A model generated the notes under the pieces. It did no database searches, was not told the DNA's origin, and saw only the letters and a list, made by a program, of their open reading frames with translations. Source: CALXOJ01 sp034120015 (lineage in GTDB: Bacteria > Spirochaetota > Spirochaetia > JAFGXN01). Taken from it: a stretch of 64,000 bases of DNA. Made by a program: the position numbers and the translations under genes. Location: NCBI GenBank assembly GCA_034120015.1, contig JAXEIF010000005.1, positions 1 through 64,000 of the forward strand, in the 5' to 3' direction. This document shows, piece after piece, positions 1-8,668 of the stretch; the first letter of the stretch is position 1, and each line of letters opens with the position of its first letter.

Positions 1-390
1 CGTCAGACTTTCGTCCATTGCGGAAGATTCTTAGCTGCTGCCTCCCGTAGGAGTCTGGGCCGTATCTCAGTCCCAGTGTGTCCGTCCACCCTCTCAGGCC
101 GGATACTCATCGTCGCCTTGGTAGGCCTTTACCCCACCAACAAGCTAATGAGCCGCAGGCCCCTCTCAAAGCAGGGCATTCGCCCCTTTCAGAATAAGTC
201 TCCAATCTCATCCTCGTATTCGGTATTATCCCATGTTTCCATGGTGTATCCCCAACTTCAAGACAGGTCACCCACGTGTTACTCACCAGTCCGCCATGTT
301 CCGAAGAGCAAGCTCTCCTTCCCATTCGACTTGCATGCTTAAAACGCGCCGCCAGCGTTCGTTCTGAGCCAGGATCAAACTCTCCATTAT
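1..390 (-). rRNA. rrs: 16S ribosomal RNA, 5' portion (truncated by window edge)
   Basis: On the minus strand the universal 5' primer site GAGTTTGATCCTGGCTCAG lies at 382-364 and the CTCCTACGGGAGGCAGCAG region near 56-38, so this is the first ~390 bases of 16S rRNA; the remainder lies beyond the left edge. The mature 5' end is placed near 390 by the usual distance from GAGTTTGATC, with a few bases of uncertainty. The GCGGCGCGTTTTAAGCATGCAAGTCGA stretch is, from memory, typical of Spirochaetota. Short ORFs inside this region are spurious. Confidence 0.97.
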
Positions 391-586
391 TTCTATACCA
401 ACGGCTCGCGCCGTTAATACCTTAAATAATCAAAAAGTTTTCCTTTTCAATTTGTCATTGACGGTATCTCTTCCGATACCTCTCGCACAAACAACTTTTC
501 TCCATCCCTTTTTATTCACTATGATCAGTGACGGTCCTCTCTCAGCCCTCCTTCAGGCTCCCGAGTCTTTCCCGTCTTGTTTGCCC

Positions 587-615
587 AATATACTCCTTTC
601 CTCTCTTTTTGTCAA
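587..615 (-). promoter_or_regulatory. rRNA operon promoter and leader
   Basis: On the minus strand TTGACA (615-610), a 17-base spacer and TATATT (592-587) form a near-consensus sigma-70-type promoter pointing into the 16S gene. The predicted start is near 580, which leaves a leader of about 190 bases. The leader holds two small hairpins: GGTATC/GATACC at 463-480 and ACGGC/GCCGT at 401-414. The second lies just upstream of the mature 5' end and could belong to a processing stem. I saw no clear boxA. The 391-672 stretch contains no gene apart from this leader and promoter. Confidence 0.85.
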
Positions 616-672
616 CACCGACAGAAAATTATTTTTATTTTTTTCAATAAATCGTGACGCGAAAGTGCCTTA

Positions 673-1155
673 TCAGAAAACAGAAAAGTTATGGTCAAAA
701 AATTTTTGAATCATACTCAAAAAAATTCCGTATGTCTCCCCCATCGATGTCGGATCACCGTCATTTTCCGAAAACATTTCTTCTCCGCCGACTTCCTCAA
801 ACCAGCTTGCTTTCAGCTCGACCGTTTGCTCATCGACGGCAAAATCGAGAGCCGCACCGCCTTTCATCATCAAACGATTATTATTGTAATATTCGAACTC
901 GACAACAAGACCGTCATCCAAATACTCGGGATTCCCGGGTTTAATCGCCATCTCCGTACGGACAGACCCGCCGTTTTTTCCCGGCGTAATCAATGCATCC
1001 CGATCCAATAATTCTCCGATCGTCCGATTTCCTGCGGGAGAAATCATACTCAGAAACGAAAGCTTACATTCGGCATATTCCGGCCAAAGCACATCCTCCG
1101 CGAAAAGCGAACCCGAAAAAAACAGCAAAAGAATAAGATACGATAATTTTTTTAT
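673..1155 (-). CDS. hypothetical exported protein, possible ATA start
   Basis: I do not recognise this ~160-residue protein. The reading frame opens with IKKLSYLILLLFFSGSLFAED, a good signal peptide (basic n-region, hydrophobic core, SLFA before the cleavage site), followed by a soluble acidic domain with no motif I can name. An AAGGAG ribosome binding site at 1167-1162 sits six bases upstream of ATA at 1155-1153, where ATG would be expected. The only other in-frame option is a TTG at 1128, which has no ribosome binding site and would cut off the basic n-region. Either ATA is used, or the start codon has mutated, or the base is a sequencing error. It lies upstream of the rRNA promoter on the same strand. 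Translation from the codon chosen is inferred. Confidence 0.6.
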   Translation of the reverse strand: MKKLSYLILLLFFSGSLFAEDVLWPEYAECKLSFLSMISPAGNRTIGELLDRDALITPGKNGGSVRTEMAIKPGNPEYLDDGLVVEFEYYNNNRLMMKGGAALDFAVDEQTVELKASWFEEVGGEEMFSENDGDPTSMGETYGIFLSMIQKFFDHNFSVF

Positions 1156-1312
1156 TTTTGTCTCCTTAATGTTTATTTATATGATACGCTATCGCAGGAT
1201 GTGAGAGTCCAATCAAAAATGCAATTAATTTTTCATGAAAAAAACAATCCTTCCTTGCTCTTTTCCTGTAATGTCGTTATATTTTGATATTATTTTATTG
1301 CAGGAGATTTTT

Positions 1313-2647
1313 TTGGACGATCCATCGATATCCGGTTCTCTTATTTTACAGGTTGTTTTAATTCTGTTGAACGCTGTTTTCGCCTGTGCGGAAATTGCCG
1401 TCATTTCCACCAATGCGGCCAAACTGTCAAAACTGAAAGACAAAGGAAACCGCAACGCCAAATGCCTTTACAAATTAAAGGTCAAAAACCCGGCCCGATT
1501 CCTGGCCACGATTCAAGTCGCCATCACCCTGGCCGGCTTTCTCGGGAGTGCTTTTGCCGCCGATAATTTTGCCGAACCGATTGTTAAAAAACTGACACCG
1601 TATAACCTGCCGCTCTCGGAATCGACGCTGCATACACTCTCCGTTATCGTCATTACACTCATTCTTTCTTATTTTACACTGATTTTCGGAGAACTGGTCC
1701 CCAAACGTCTGGCCATGAAAAAACCGGAAACCATTTCGCTTATTCTTGCACGCCCTCTTTGGCTGATTTCGAAGCTCTTTGCACCTCTGGTCATGCTGCT
1801 GACGCTTTCGACCAATCTGGTTCTCAGACTGTTTCGAATGGATCCGAACGCTGACGAAGATCCGATCACAGAAGAAGAAATCCGTCTGATGGTCGATGCC
1901 GGCAGCGAGAAAGGTACAATTGACGATGACGCCAAAGAACTCATTAAGAATGCTTTCGAATTCGACGACCTGACGGCCGGCGAATTATGTGTTCACAGAA
2001 CGGCTGCCGTGATGCTCCCTCTGTCCGAATCGGAAGAAGAATGGGAAAAGATAATTACCGAAAATCCTTACAGACGATTTCCCGTTTACGGGGAAAATTC
2101 CGACGATATTTTGGGTATTCTTGATGAAAAAGATTATTTTCGTCTTGCCGACCGCAGCCGCAAATCGGTTATGAAAAACGCGGTGCACAAGCCCTTTTTC
2201 GTTCCCGACTCCGTCAAGGCGGATGATTTGTTTCGCAGCATGAAACGCGGCCGTCACTCTTTTGCCGTCGTGCTTGACGAATACGGCGGTATGTACGGCA
2301 TTCTGACCATGACCGACCTGCTGGCATCACTGGCGGGCAATTTCGGCGAAACGGAAGCCGAAGCCGGGGCCGATATCCGCAACACAGGCGAAAATCAGTG
2401 GATCATTACCGGAGGCGCCCCGCTGGAAGAAGTTGCGGAAGCCCTGAAACTCGAACTGCCGACCGATGATTACGAAACCTTCAGCGGTTATATTATCGGA
2501 CTGACCGGAACGATTCCCGAAGACAACACCTCTTTCGAAGTCGAAACGGATCGGATGAAAATCCGCGTCACCGAAATTCGGGACAGACGAATCGGCCTCG
2601 CCGAAGTAACCCTGATTCCCGCCGAAACGGAAGAAAACGAAGAATAG
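1313..2647 (+). CDS. CNNM/CBS-domain membrane protein (CorC/HlyC family)
   Basis: A membrane protein of the hemolysin C/CorC-like group (DUF21/CNNM), members of which are linked to Mg2+/Co2+ efflux or cation homeostasis; the 'hemolysin' name is historical. From the chosen start, residues ~8-175 carry the CNNM segment with three to four hydrophobic helices (including a run ending IFGELVPKRLAM), ~190-320 a pair of CBS domains, and ~345-430 the C-terminal CorC_HlyC domain. The frame is open from an ATG at 1235, but that has no ribosome binding site. A TTG at 1313 is preceded at six bases by CAGGAG (1301-1306) and gives the usual N-terminus for the family, so I prefer it (444 aa). A paralogue lies at 53388-54641. 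It is monocistronic and ends at a bidirectional terminator. Confidence 0.88.
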   Translation: MDDPSISGSLILQVVLILLNAVFACAEIAVISTNAAKLSKLKDKGNRNAKCLYKLKVKNPARFLATIQVAITLAGFLGSAFAADNFAEPIVKKLTPYNLPLSESTLHTLSVIVITLILSYFTLIFGELVPKRLAMKKPETISLILARPLWLISKLFAPLVMLLTLSTNLVLRLFRMDPNADEDPITEEEIRLMVDAGSEKGTIDDDAKELIKNAFEFDDLTAGELCVHRTAAVMLPLSESEEEWEKIITENPYRRFPVYGENSDDILGILDEKDYFRLADRSRKSVMKNAVHKPFFVPDSVKADDLFRSMKRGRHSFAVVLDEYGGMYGILTMTDLLASLAGNFGETEAEAGADIRNTGENQWIITGGAPLEEVAEALKLELPTDDYETFSGYIIGLTGTIPEDNTSFEVETDRMKIRVTEIRDRRIGLAEVTLIPAETEENEE

Positions 2648-2674
2648 CACCGTTCGACAACCCGTCGGCAACAG

Positions 2675-2703
2675 CAAAAAACGCCCCGAAAGGGCGTTTT
2701 TTA
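2675..2703. terminator. bidirectional intrinsic terminator
   Basis: AAAAAACGCCC and GGGCGTTTTTT flank a short CGAAA loop. A-run and T-run make it work on both strands, between the convergent CorC-like gene and the lipoprotein gene on the minus strand. Confidence 0.9.
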
Positions 2704-3489
2704 TTATTGAAAAGAAAACCCGGCAACAACACCCCGGTGATTCGACCCGGAAACCCGAAACGTTCCCGAAAAGGAAGGCCGGATTGTTTTCGAGCAGAAC
2801 AGATAGTCGGTACGGACACTGTTATTTTCCGTCATGTTGTAACGGTGATCATCGGCCGTATGCGCATCCGTCAGCCCCGACTGACCGAATTCTTGATACA
2901 GGCGGGATGACGGCAGAAATCCGAAATCTCCGCCCCAAATGACCGGTTCACCGTCGATTTTAACATCCGGGTCTCTGTTTTCATAAACGAATCGCCCGTC
3001 GGAAATCCTGTCCAACAGACCGGAAACAAACTTGTCGTAACGGACCGGATTCATCGTCAGCAGGGTAACGGAATGACCGTTGATATTCAATCGCAGAATC
3101 CCCAACTTGGCATTCTGCCCGGGATATCCGTTGATATACGCCTCTCCGCAGGCGACCGTCTCCCCGACTTCGATTTCTTTTTTGACAAGAAAGGCGAGCC
3201 GAAACACTTCTCTTTCAAACACTTCCGTATGAAATGAAACCGCATATCCCTTTTCCTCAAAACGGGCTCCGATCGTCTCCCACCCCTCTCCGAATCCGCT
3301 CAGCATTACGACATCGGCGCCGACCGCCGTTATTTCCGCAATAGCCTCATCGTACGAATCGTTTTTCTCCGTCAGATTGACGGCAGCAACCGATAAATCG
3401 CATTCGGGAAGCGGTTTATCGATTTCGTAAACACATGCCCATGTCAGACACGACATAACTGCCGCAATGATAAAAGCAGTGATCTTCAT
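2704..3489 (-). CDS. lipoprotein with degenerate endonuclease/exonuclease/phosphatase (EEP) fold
   Basis: Predicted lipoprotein of ~261 aa. The signal peptide starts MKITAFIIAAVMSCLTWAC, with the lipid-modified Cys at about residue 19. The rest follows the layout of EEP-fold phosphodiesterases: a buried GADVVMLSG strand, then VIWGGDFGFLPSS (normally GDFN), RTDYLFCS (normally RIDYIF) and SNHRGVVAGF (normally SDHRPV). Asn to Gly and Asp to Asn at the two catalytic signatures suggest altered or lost hydrolase activity. The start at 3489 is preceded by GGAGG at nine bases. Upstream ATGs in the same frame lie in the promoter region. No co-transcribed neighbour is apparent. The fold assignment comes from motif order only. 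Confidence 0.65.
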   Translation of the reverse strand: MKITAFIIAAVMSCLTWACVYEIDKPLPECDLSVAAVNLTEKNDSYDEAIAEITAVGADVVMLSGFGEGWETIGARFEEKGYAVSFHTEVFEREVFRLAFLVKKEIEVGETVACGEAYINGYPGQNAKLGILRLNINGHSVTLLTMNPVRYDKFVSGLLDRISDGRFVYENRDPDVKIDGEPVIWGGDFGFLPSSRLYQEFGQSGLTDAHTADDHRYNMTENNSVRTDYLFCSKTIRPSFSGTFRVSGSNHRGVVAGFSFQ

Positions 3490-3509
3490 CCCCCTTTGCC
3501 TCCGAATCG

Positions 3510-3537
3510 ATTTTAACGGGATATTTTTTTTTGTCAA
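3510..3537 (-). promoter_or_regulatory. promoter of the EEP-fold lipoprotein gene
   Basis: Minus-strand TTGACA (3537-3532), a 16-base spacer and TAAAAT (3515-3510), about 20 bases upstream of the chosen start codon. Confidence 0.7.
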
Positions 3538-3550
3538 TCGGACAGAAAAT

Positions 3551-3588
3551 AAAAAAAACCTTCCGAGCCGATACCCGGAAGGTTTTTC
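3551..3588 (-). terminator. intrinsic terminator after pgsA
   Basis: Minus-strand hairpin ACCTTCCG/CGGAAGGT followed by a run of eight T. It closes the thrS-pgsA transcription unit ahead of the lipoprotein promoter. Confidence 0.88.
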
Positions 3589-3602
3589 ATATCATTGAAA
3601 AT

Positions 3603-4229
3603 TCAATCCGCAGATTGCGTCTTTAAGAACGGAATCAGATAAGTCAGAAAGGAAGCCACGCTGACAACAGCCGCCGCCGTAAACAGAACCGTCAAACCGG
3701 TTCCGATGTATTCGGAGACCGCCGCGTCCAAATCGGGCACAAACCGGAAAACGCTCTCGGCCGCCAGTCCGGCAATCGAAACGACGGCATAAAGAATCGC
3801 TTTCATTTTTCCCCAAAGATTGGCGGGAATCACCGTTCCGTCTTTGACGGACAGCATCCGGACAAACATCTGAGCCAGCTCCCGGTAAAGAATCACCATC
3901 AGAATCCAGACCGGCATCAGTCCGGAAACCGCAAAACAGACAAAATAAGTAATGCGGATCAGCACATCCGAAAAAGGATCCATCAGCTTTCCCAAGTCGG
4001 TGACCATGTGATACCGGCGTGCGATAAACCCGTCGGCCGCATCGGAAAGCTCGGCCAGAATCAGAAAAATCCAGACCGCCGCCACGGAAATGATATTCAA
4101 AACGAACAGCGACTCTTCACTCAGAGAATCATAGAACCAGTACAGCACCCACTCCGGCAGCAGAAAAAAGACAAAAAACAGCGGCGTCAGAATAATCCGG
4201 ACAACGGTGATCTTCGTCGGCAGATTCAT
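3603..4229 (-). CDS. pgsA: CDP-alcohol phosphatidyltransferase, probably phosphatidylglycerophosphate synthase
   Basis: Integral membrane enzyme of 208 aa that condenses CDP-diacylglycerol with an alcohol phosphate, most likely glycerol-3-phosphate, in phospholipid synthesis. It shows the complete family signature D-x2-DG-x2-AR-x8-G-x3-D-x3-D (residues ~63-85; it includes DAADGFIARR and GKLMDPFSD). About five to six hydrophobic helices surround it, which is normal for the family. It follows thrS after eight bases on the same strand and ends at a strong terminator. PgsA is favoured over phosphatidylserine or phosphatidylinositol synthase because of the N-terminal NLPTKITVVRI, but the substrate is inferred. 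Confidence 0.88.
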   Translation of the reverse strand: MNLPTKITVVRIILTPLFFVFFLLPEWVLYWFYDSLSEESLFVLNIISVAAVWIFLILAELSDAADGFIARRYHMVTDLGKLMDPFSDVLIRITYFVCFAVSGLMPVWILMVILYRELAQMFVRMLSVKDGTVIPANLWGKMKAILYAVVSIAGLAAESVFRFVPDLDAAVSEYIGTGLTVLFTAAAVVSVASFLTYLIPFLKTQSAD

Positions 4230-4237
4230 AAGCCCTC

Positions 4238-5965
4238 CTACCGTTTTTCCGCAACCGCGGCATTCAGTTCGTCAATCAGGTCCCGTACGGCGATCCCGTT
4301 GATCTGCCGTCCGTCACGGTAGCGGATACTGACCGTTCCGCTCTCTTTTTCTTTGTCGCCGAGAATCAGCATGCACGGAATTTTACTCTTCTGGGCATTG
4401 CGGATTTTGGCATTCATCCGGTCGTCGCTTAAATCGGTTTCGGCACGGAATCCGGCGGCTTTCAGCTGACCGGCAATTTCCGCGGCATAATCATCGAACG
4501 CCTCGGCAACGGGAATCACTTTAATCTGAACCGGCGACAGCCAGAACGGGAATGCTCCGGCATAGTGTTCAATCAGAATTCCGAAGAACCGTTCGATCGA
4601 TCCCAACAGGGCGCGGTGAATCATAAACGGTCTCTGTTCGCTGCCGTCTTTTTCAGTATAAGTCATATCGAACCGGGTCGGCAGATTAAAGTCGAACTGA
4701 ATGGTCGACAGCTGCCATTCGCGGCCGAGCGCATCTTTGATTTTCAGGTCGATTTTCGGTCCGTAAAATGCACCGCCGCCGGCATCGACGTCGTATTCGA
4801 GTTTTTCGGCTTCCACCGCCTTTTCGAGAGAACGGGTTGCCAGCTCCCAGTCTTTTTCGTCACCGACCGATTTTTCCGGTTTGGTCGAAATGTACGCTTT
4901 AAACTCACTGAATCCGAATGCCCGCAGCATTTCCAGCGAAAAGCGCAGAACCTCGCGAATTTCCGACTCGACCTGGTCGGGACGGCAGATAATATGGGCA
5001 TCATCCTGCGTAAATCCGCGAACACGCAACAGACCGTGCAAAGCCCCCGCTTTTTCGTATCGGTAAACGGTTCCCAGCTCCGCCCAGCGGCACGGCAGCT
5101 CACGGTAGCTGTGCTTGCTGTTGTTGTAAATCATGATATGAAACGGACAGTTCATCGGTTTGACATAATAGTCGAGATTGTCCATTTCCATTTTGGGATA
5201 CATTCCTTCTTTGTAAAAATCAAGGTGTCCCGATGTCTGCCACAGCCACGATTTTCCGACATGAGGCGTATAAAGCATTTCATATCCGTTTTGATAATGA
5301 CGGTCGCGCCAGAAATTCTCGATCGTCAGACGGATGCGGGCTCCTTTCGGATGCCAGTAAACCAGTCCGGGGCCGGCCTCTTCGTGCAGCGAAAAAAGAT
5401 CCAGCTCTTTTCCCAGTTTGCGGTGATCCCGTTTTTCGGCCTCGGCCAACTGATTGAGATGGGCACGCAAATCTTTGGGATCGGCAAAGGCAAGACCGTA
5501 AATACGCTGCAGCATCGGACGCTTCTCGTCGCCGCGCCAGTAAGCACCGGCCGTTCCGGTCAGCTTGAAAGCCTTAAAATTCAGTTCCTTTAAATTTTCG
5601 ACGTGGGGACCGCGGCACAGATCGGTAAATTCCCCCTGTGTGTAAAGAGAAATCTCGGCGTCCTCGGGCAGATCGCGAATCAATTCGGTTTTAAACGGTT
5701 GGTTCGCAAAACGGGTCAATGCTTCTTCCCGGGAAACGACCGTTTTCCGGAATTCGCCTCCTTTTTTTATAATATTTTCCATGCGGGAGGCAATCTCATC
5801 CAGATCCTCGGGAAGCAACGTTCTCGGTAAATCAAAATCATAGTAAAATCCGTTTTGGATAGCCGGTCCGATTGCTGTTTTGGCTTCGGGAAATATCTGT
5901 AAAACGGCTTCTGCCATCACATGTGCAAAAGAGTGGCGTATGGTTGCCAGACGTTCTTCATTCAT
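4238..5965 (-). CDS. thrS: threonyl-tRNA synthetase, lacking the N-terminal TGS domain
   Basis: Class II synthetase that charges tRNA-Thr. The N-terminal editing domain has HSFAHVMAEA (HxxxH) and CRGPH. The catalytic core has the zinc-site region MNCPFH, motif 2 (RYEKAG and RVRGFTQDDAH) and motif 3 (HRALLGSIERFFG), and an anticodon-binding domain follows from ~residue 475. The protein is 575 aa from the ATG at 5965, which has AAAGG nine bases upstream. An in-frame start at 6013 has no such site. Bacterial ThrRS usually begins with a ~60-residue TGS domain, but this one starts directly at the editing domain, as I recall for some spirochaete enzymes. It heads the thrS-pgsA unit. Confidence 0.96.
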   Translation of the reverse strand: MNEERLATIRHSFAHVMAEAVLQIFPEAKTAIGPAIQNGFYYDFDLPRTLLPEDLDEIASRMENIIKKGGEFRKTVVSREEALTRFANQPFKTELIRDLPEDAEISLYTQGEFTDLCRGPHVENLKELNFKAFKLTGTAGAYWRGDEKRPMLQRIYGLAFADPKDLRAHLNQLAEAEKRDHRKLGKELDLFSLHEEAGPGLVYWHPKGARIRLTIENFWRDRHYQNGYEMLYTPHVGKSWLWQTSGHLDFYKEGMYPKMEMDNLDYYVKPMNCPFHIMIYNNSKHSYRELPCRWAELGTVYRYEKAGALHGLLRVRGFTQDDAHIICRPDQVESEIREVLRFSLEMLRAFGFSEFKAYISTKPEKSVGDEKDWELATRSLEKAVEAEKLEYDVDAGGGAFYGPKIDLKIKDALGREWQLSTIQFDFNLPTRFDMTYTEKDGSEQRPFMIHRALLGSIERFFGILIEHYAGAFPFWLSPVQIKVIPVAEAFDDYAAEIAGQLKAAGFRAETDLSDDRMNAKIRNAQKSKIPCMLILGDKEKESGTVSIRYRDGRQINGIAVRDLIDELNAAVAEKR

Positions 5966-6030
5966 ATTTTTCATCCTTTTGATAAATTTACCTTTATTTC
6001 CGATTGGTGTCAAGCATTTTGATGTTAATT

Positions 6031-6879
6031 TCAGTCATTCATTCTTTCAAGCGCGGCGATAACTTTATCGATGACATCACGGGGAGTCGACGCACCGGCC
6101 GTCACACCGACCGTTCCGAATTGCCCCATTTTCGCAGTCAAATCATCGGCAGACTCGATCTGCCAAACCTGTTTTCCGGCACGTCTTGCCGTGTCGGCCA
6201 GTCGCACCGTATTGGCGCTGTTTTTCCCGCCGATAACCACTACCGCATCGCACCGCTCCAACAGCTGCACCAATGCTTCCTGCCGCTCTCCCGTCGCGGG
6301 ACAAATCGTTTTATTTGTTTTAAACTCGCAATCGGGAAATGTTTTTTCCAGCAGCGCGACAATATCCTCGTATTCCTGCTTTTTTATGGTTGTCTGAGCA
6401 ATAACCGTACAGACGGCTGCCGGCTGCAGCGAATCCAAATCGCTTCGATCCTGAATCACGGCAACAGACTGCGCACACCCGGCAATGGCTCTGACTTCTC
6501 CGTGATTCCGGTCTCCGACAACGATGACCATTTCACCCCGTTGCGATGCTGCCTCCGCGATTTTCTGCGATCCGAGCACCCGCGGACAGGTTGCATCAAC
6601 GATTTCCCATCCTGCCCTGGTCAGCTCTCTGCGAACAGCGGGCGGCACCCCGTGTGCACGTATCACCACCACACCGGGTTCGGGCGGCAGCGGCTTCTCC
6701 GGATCCAGAACGGAAACACCCCGCGTTTCGAGGCGGCCGATCACTAACGGATTGTGTATCAGCGGTCCGTACGTATAAACCCTGCGTCCGTTCGCCGTAT
6801 CGGCCGTTGCCTCGGCTTTTTCGACCGCACGCTGCACCCCCATACAAAATCCCATCACTTCTGCCTGTTCGACTTTCAT
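6031..6879 (-). CDS. ispH: 4-hydroxy-3-methylbut-2-enyl diphosphate reductase
   Basis: [4Fe-4S] enzyme of the last step of the MEP isoprenoid pathway, making IPP and DMAPP from HMBPP. All three cluster cysteines are visible (GFCMGV near residue 12, DATCPRV near 97, KTICPAT near 190), along with the conserved histidines in GPLIHN, RAHGVPP and GDRNHGEV and the C-terminal GVTAGASTP active-site loop. Length (282 aa) is normal. ATG at 6879 is preceded at five bases by GAGG; a GTG two codons earlier (6885) is possible. A chemoreceptor terminator abuts its ribosome binding site, so its own promoter is not obvious. thrS follows 65 bases downstream on the same strand. Confidence 0.96.
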   Translation of the reverse strand: MKVEQAEVMGFCMGVQRAVEKAEATADTANGRRVYTYGPLIHNPLVIGRLETRGVSVLDPEKPLPPEPGVVVIRAHGVPPAVRRELTRAGWEIVDATCPRVLGSQKIAEAASQRGEMVIVVGDRNHGEVRAIAGCAQSVAVIQDRSDLDSLQPAAVCTVIAQTTIKKQEYEDIVALLEKTFPDCEFKTNKTICPATGERQEALVQLLERCDAVVVIGGKNSANTVRLADTARRAGKQVWQIESADDLTAKMGQFGTVGVTAGASTPRDVIDKVIAALERMND

Positions 6880-6888
6880 TTTCACCTC

Positions 6889-6915
6889 AAAAAAAGACCG
6901 GCTAATCTGCCGGTC
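6889..6915 (-). terminator. intrinsic terminator between the chemoreceptor gene and ispH
   Basis: Minus-strand GACCGGC/GCCGGTC with a six-base loop, then seven T. The T-run runs directly into the GAGG ribosome binding site of ispH, so readthrough or a hidden promoter must supply ispH. Confidence 0.85.
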
Positions 6916-6921
6916 CGCAAT

Positions 6922-8535
6922 TTAATATTCGACTGCCTTTTCCTGAAGAGCCGCCAACGCATTTTCATTCGTTTTCCCGATTTCAACCAGCTGATCGGAT
7001 TCCGCCCGGACAGCATTTAATCCGGAATCAATCGCATTGATACCGCTTCCTATAATATCGATTGCATTTCGGACTTCTTCCATTGCCTTGTTTTCTTCGC
7101 TGATAATGGCACTCATTCTTTCTGTCGAAATATCGACTTCTTTTTTCAGATCGACAACGTGATATACCGCTTTGTTTATCTCGCCTGTCCCCTGTGACAA
7201 TTCCATCAGTCCCTGATTAATTTCCGACAGTGAGGAAGAGATGTTTACGATCTCCCTGCCGATTGCTTTGATGTTATCCGATGAATCGGTATTGGCCGTT
7301 ACGGCATCTTTTACATCCTGAATGTTCTTTTTAATCATGGCACTGATGATCTTGGAGTTTTTGGATGTCTCCTCCGACAAATCCCGAATCGACTGGGCTA
7401 CAATCGAAAATCCTTTACCGGCTTCTCCCGCATGAACCGACTCAATTGATGCGTTCATCGCCAGAAGATTTGTCCGCTCGGAAATGTCCTCGATAACTCC
7501 GACAATTTCACTCATCCGGTTGATGGAATCGATAATTCCGCCGAAAATCTGAACGGAAGCTTCCAGTCTGTCAATACCTTCCTGAACGGTTGTCGATACG
7601 ACCGACAGTTTCTCGATTTTTTCGTTCGCGGAAGCAGACATATTCTCAATCGAAGATGACATCTGGGCAATGGCTGCCGTCGTCTGCTCAAATGCGACCG
7701 CCTGATTGTTGATGCGCGTTTTGACACCTTCGTTTGCTTCGATAATCTGTGCCTGGAAAGCGGATATCCGGTCAATACGTTCTTTGACTACGTCCTGGTT
7801 TTCCCGTGACGCCGTCGTCAAGTGCCCCATTTCCTGCAAATTACGCGAAATTGTTTCCGCACTGACGTTCAGCTGACTGCCGATGTCCATATTATCGGAA
7901 AGCGAATGAACCCATCCGGTCAGTGTTTTCATTTTATTTTTTACATCCTGCTCCCGGGCAGACAATCCCGCAACCAATATACGGTTCGACCACCAGGCCG
8001 TAACCGACAAAACGTTTGCCAGAATCAGCAGAATAATCATCGAATAAAAAACATCCATAAGTTCCGGCAATGTACCGGTTGCGATTCCGACAGGAACAGC
8101 CCGCATTACCATTACAAGAACAATACCGCCGTATATTACAACCGTTGCCAGGATAAACGACCACTTGCTGACCGCAAAATTTCCGAGTAAAAGCAGAATA
8201 ATACTGAAGCAGAACATCGTATAAGTGGCATCGATAATACTGGCCTCTCTGGAAAATATAAGCGGAAAAGCAATCAGAAATCCTGTGGCGACCGCATACG
8301 ACCACCCCAGCTTATACAGCCCCCGATACTGCAGCATAATAACGAATACGGTCGTTACTATCAGCAGAATTTCGAACACGGCCATCGGAATATTATTCAA
8401 AAAAAACAGATTTTTTATGACCCCGCCCATCAGGGCAAACCCCATGATGATAAAAATCACCTGCAGGATATTCGTTTTTATCCGTACATCGATCGTCTCT
8501 TTATCGTAGTAATTTGATATCAGTCGTAATCTCAT
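6922..8535 (-). CDS. methyl-accepting chemotaxis protein with six-TM N-terminus
   Basis: Chemoreceptor of ~537 aa. Residues ~20-180 hold about six hydrophobic helices with only short loops, so there is no periplasmic ligand-binding domain. A signalling region follows from ~200, with long heptad-like helices and the conserved hairpin tip ERTNLLAMNASIESVHAGEAGKG, inside which the CheA/CheW contact site lies. Normal family tips read QTNLLALNAAIEAARAGE. The start at 8535 has AAGGAG six bases upstream; the frame extends further upstream without one. It lies directly downstream of a paralogue (8669-10279) with the same architecture. The ligand is unknown; a membrane-embedded sensor (for lipid, energy state or a hydrophobic cue) is an inference. 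Confidence 0.93.
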   Translation of the reverse strand: MRLRLISNYYDKETIDVRIKTNILQVIFIIMGFALMGGVIKNLFFLNNIPMAVFEILLIVTTVFVIMLQYRGLYKLGWSYAVATGFLIAFPLIFSREASIIDATYTMFCFSIILLLLGNFAVSKWSFILATVVIYGGIVLVMVMRAVPVGIATGTLPELMDVFYSMIILLILANVLSVTAWWSNRILVAGLSAREQDVKNKMKTLTGWVHSLSDNMDIGSQLNVSAETISRNLQEMGHLTTASRENQDVVKERIDRISAFQAQIIEANEGVKTRINNQAVAFEQTTAAIAQMSSSIENMSASANEKIEKLSVVSTTVQEGIDRLEASVQIFGGIIDSINRMSEIVGVIEDISERTNLLAMNASIESVHAGEAGKGFSIVAQSIRDLSEETSKNSKIISAMIKKNIQDVKDAVTANTDSSDNIKAIGREIVNISSSLSEINQGLMELSQGTGEINKAVYHVVDLKKEVDISTERMSAIISEENKAMEEVRNAIDIIGSGINAIDSGLNAVRAESDQLVEIGKTNENALAALQEKAVEY

Positions 8536-8668
8536 TGACAGCTCCTTTCTAAAATGATCATTCGGATATTCTATTCGAAACAACCCCGACAATCCTGCCG
8601 GACTTTCTCTTTTTCTATATCGGACGCCGAAAAAGAAAAAATAAGATTGAATCGAAATTCCCCGGGGA

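Noticed and set aside
76..342. Open reading frames on both strands inside the first 390 bases
   Set aside because: They lie in the 16S rRNA gene and are not coding.
4565..5593. Long plus-strand reading frame (342 codons) opposite thrS
   Set aside because: It is antisense to a clear ThrRS gene, low in complexity and without a ribosome binding site or domain; it arises from codon bias.
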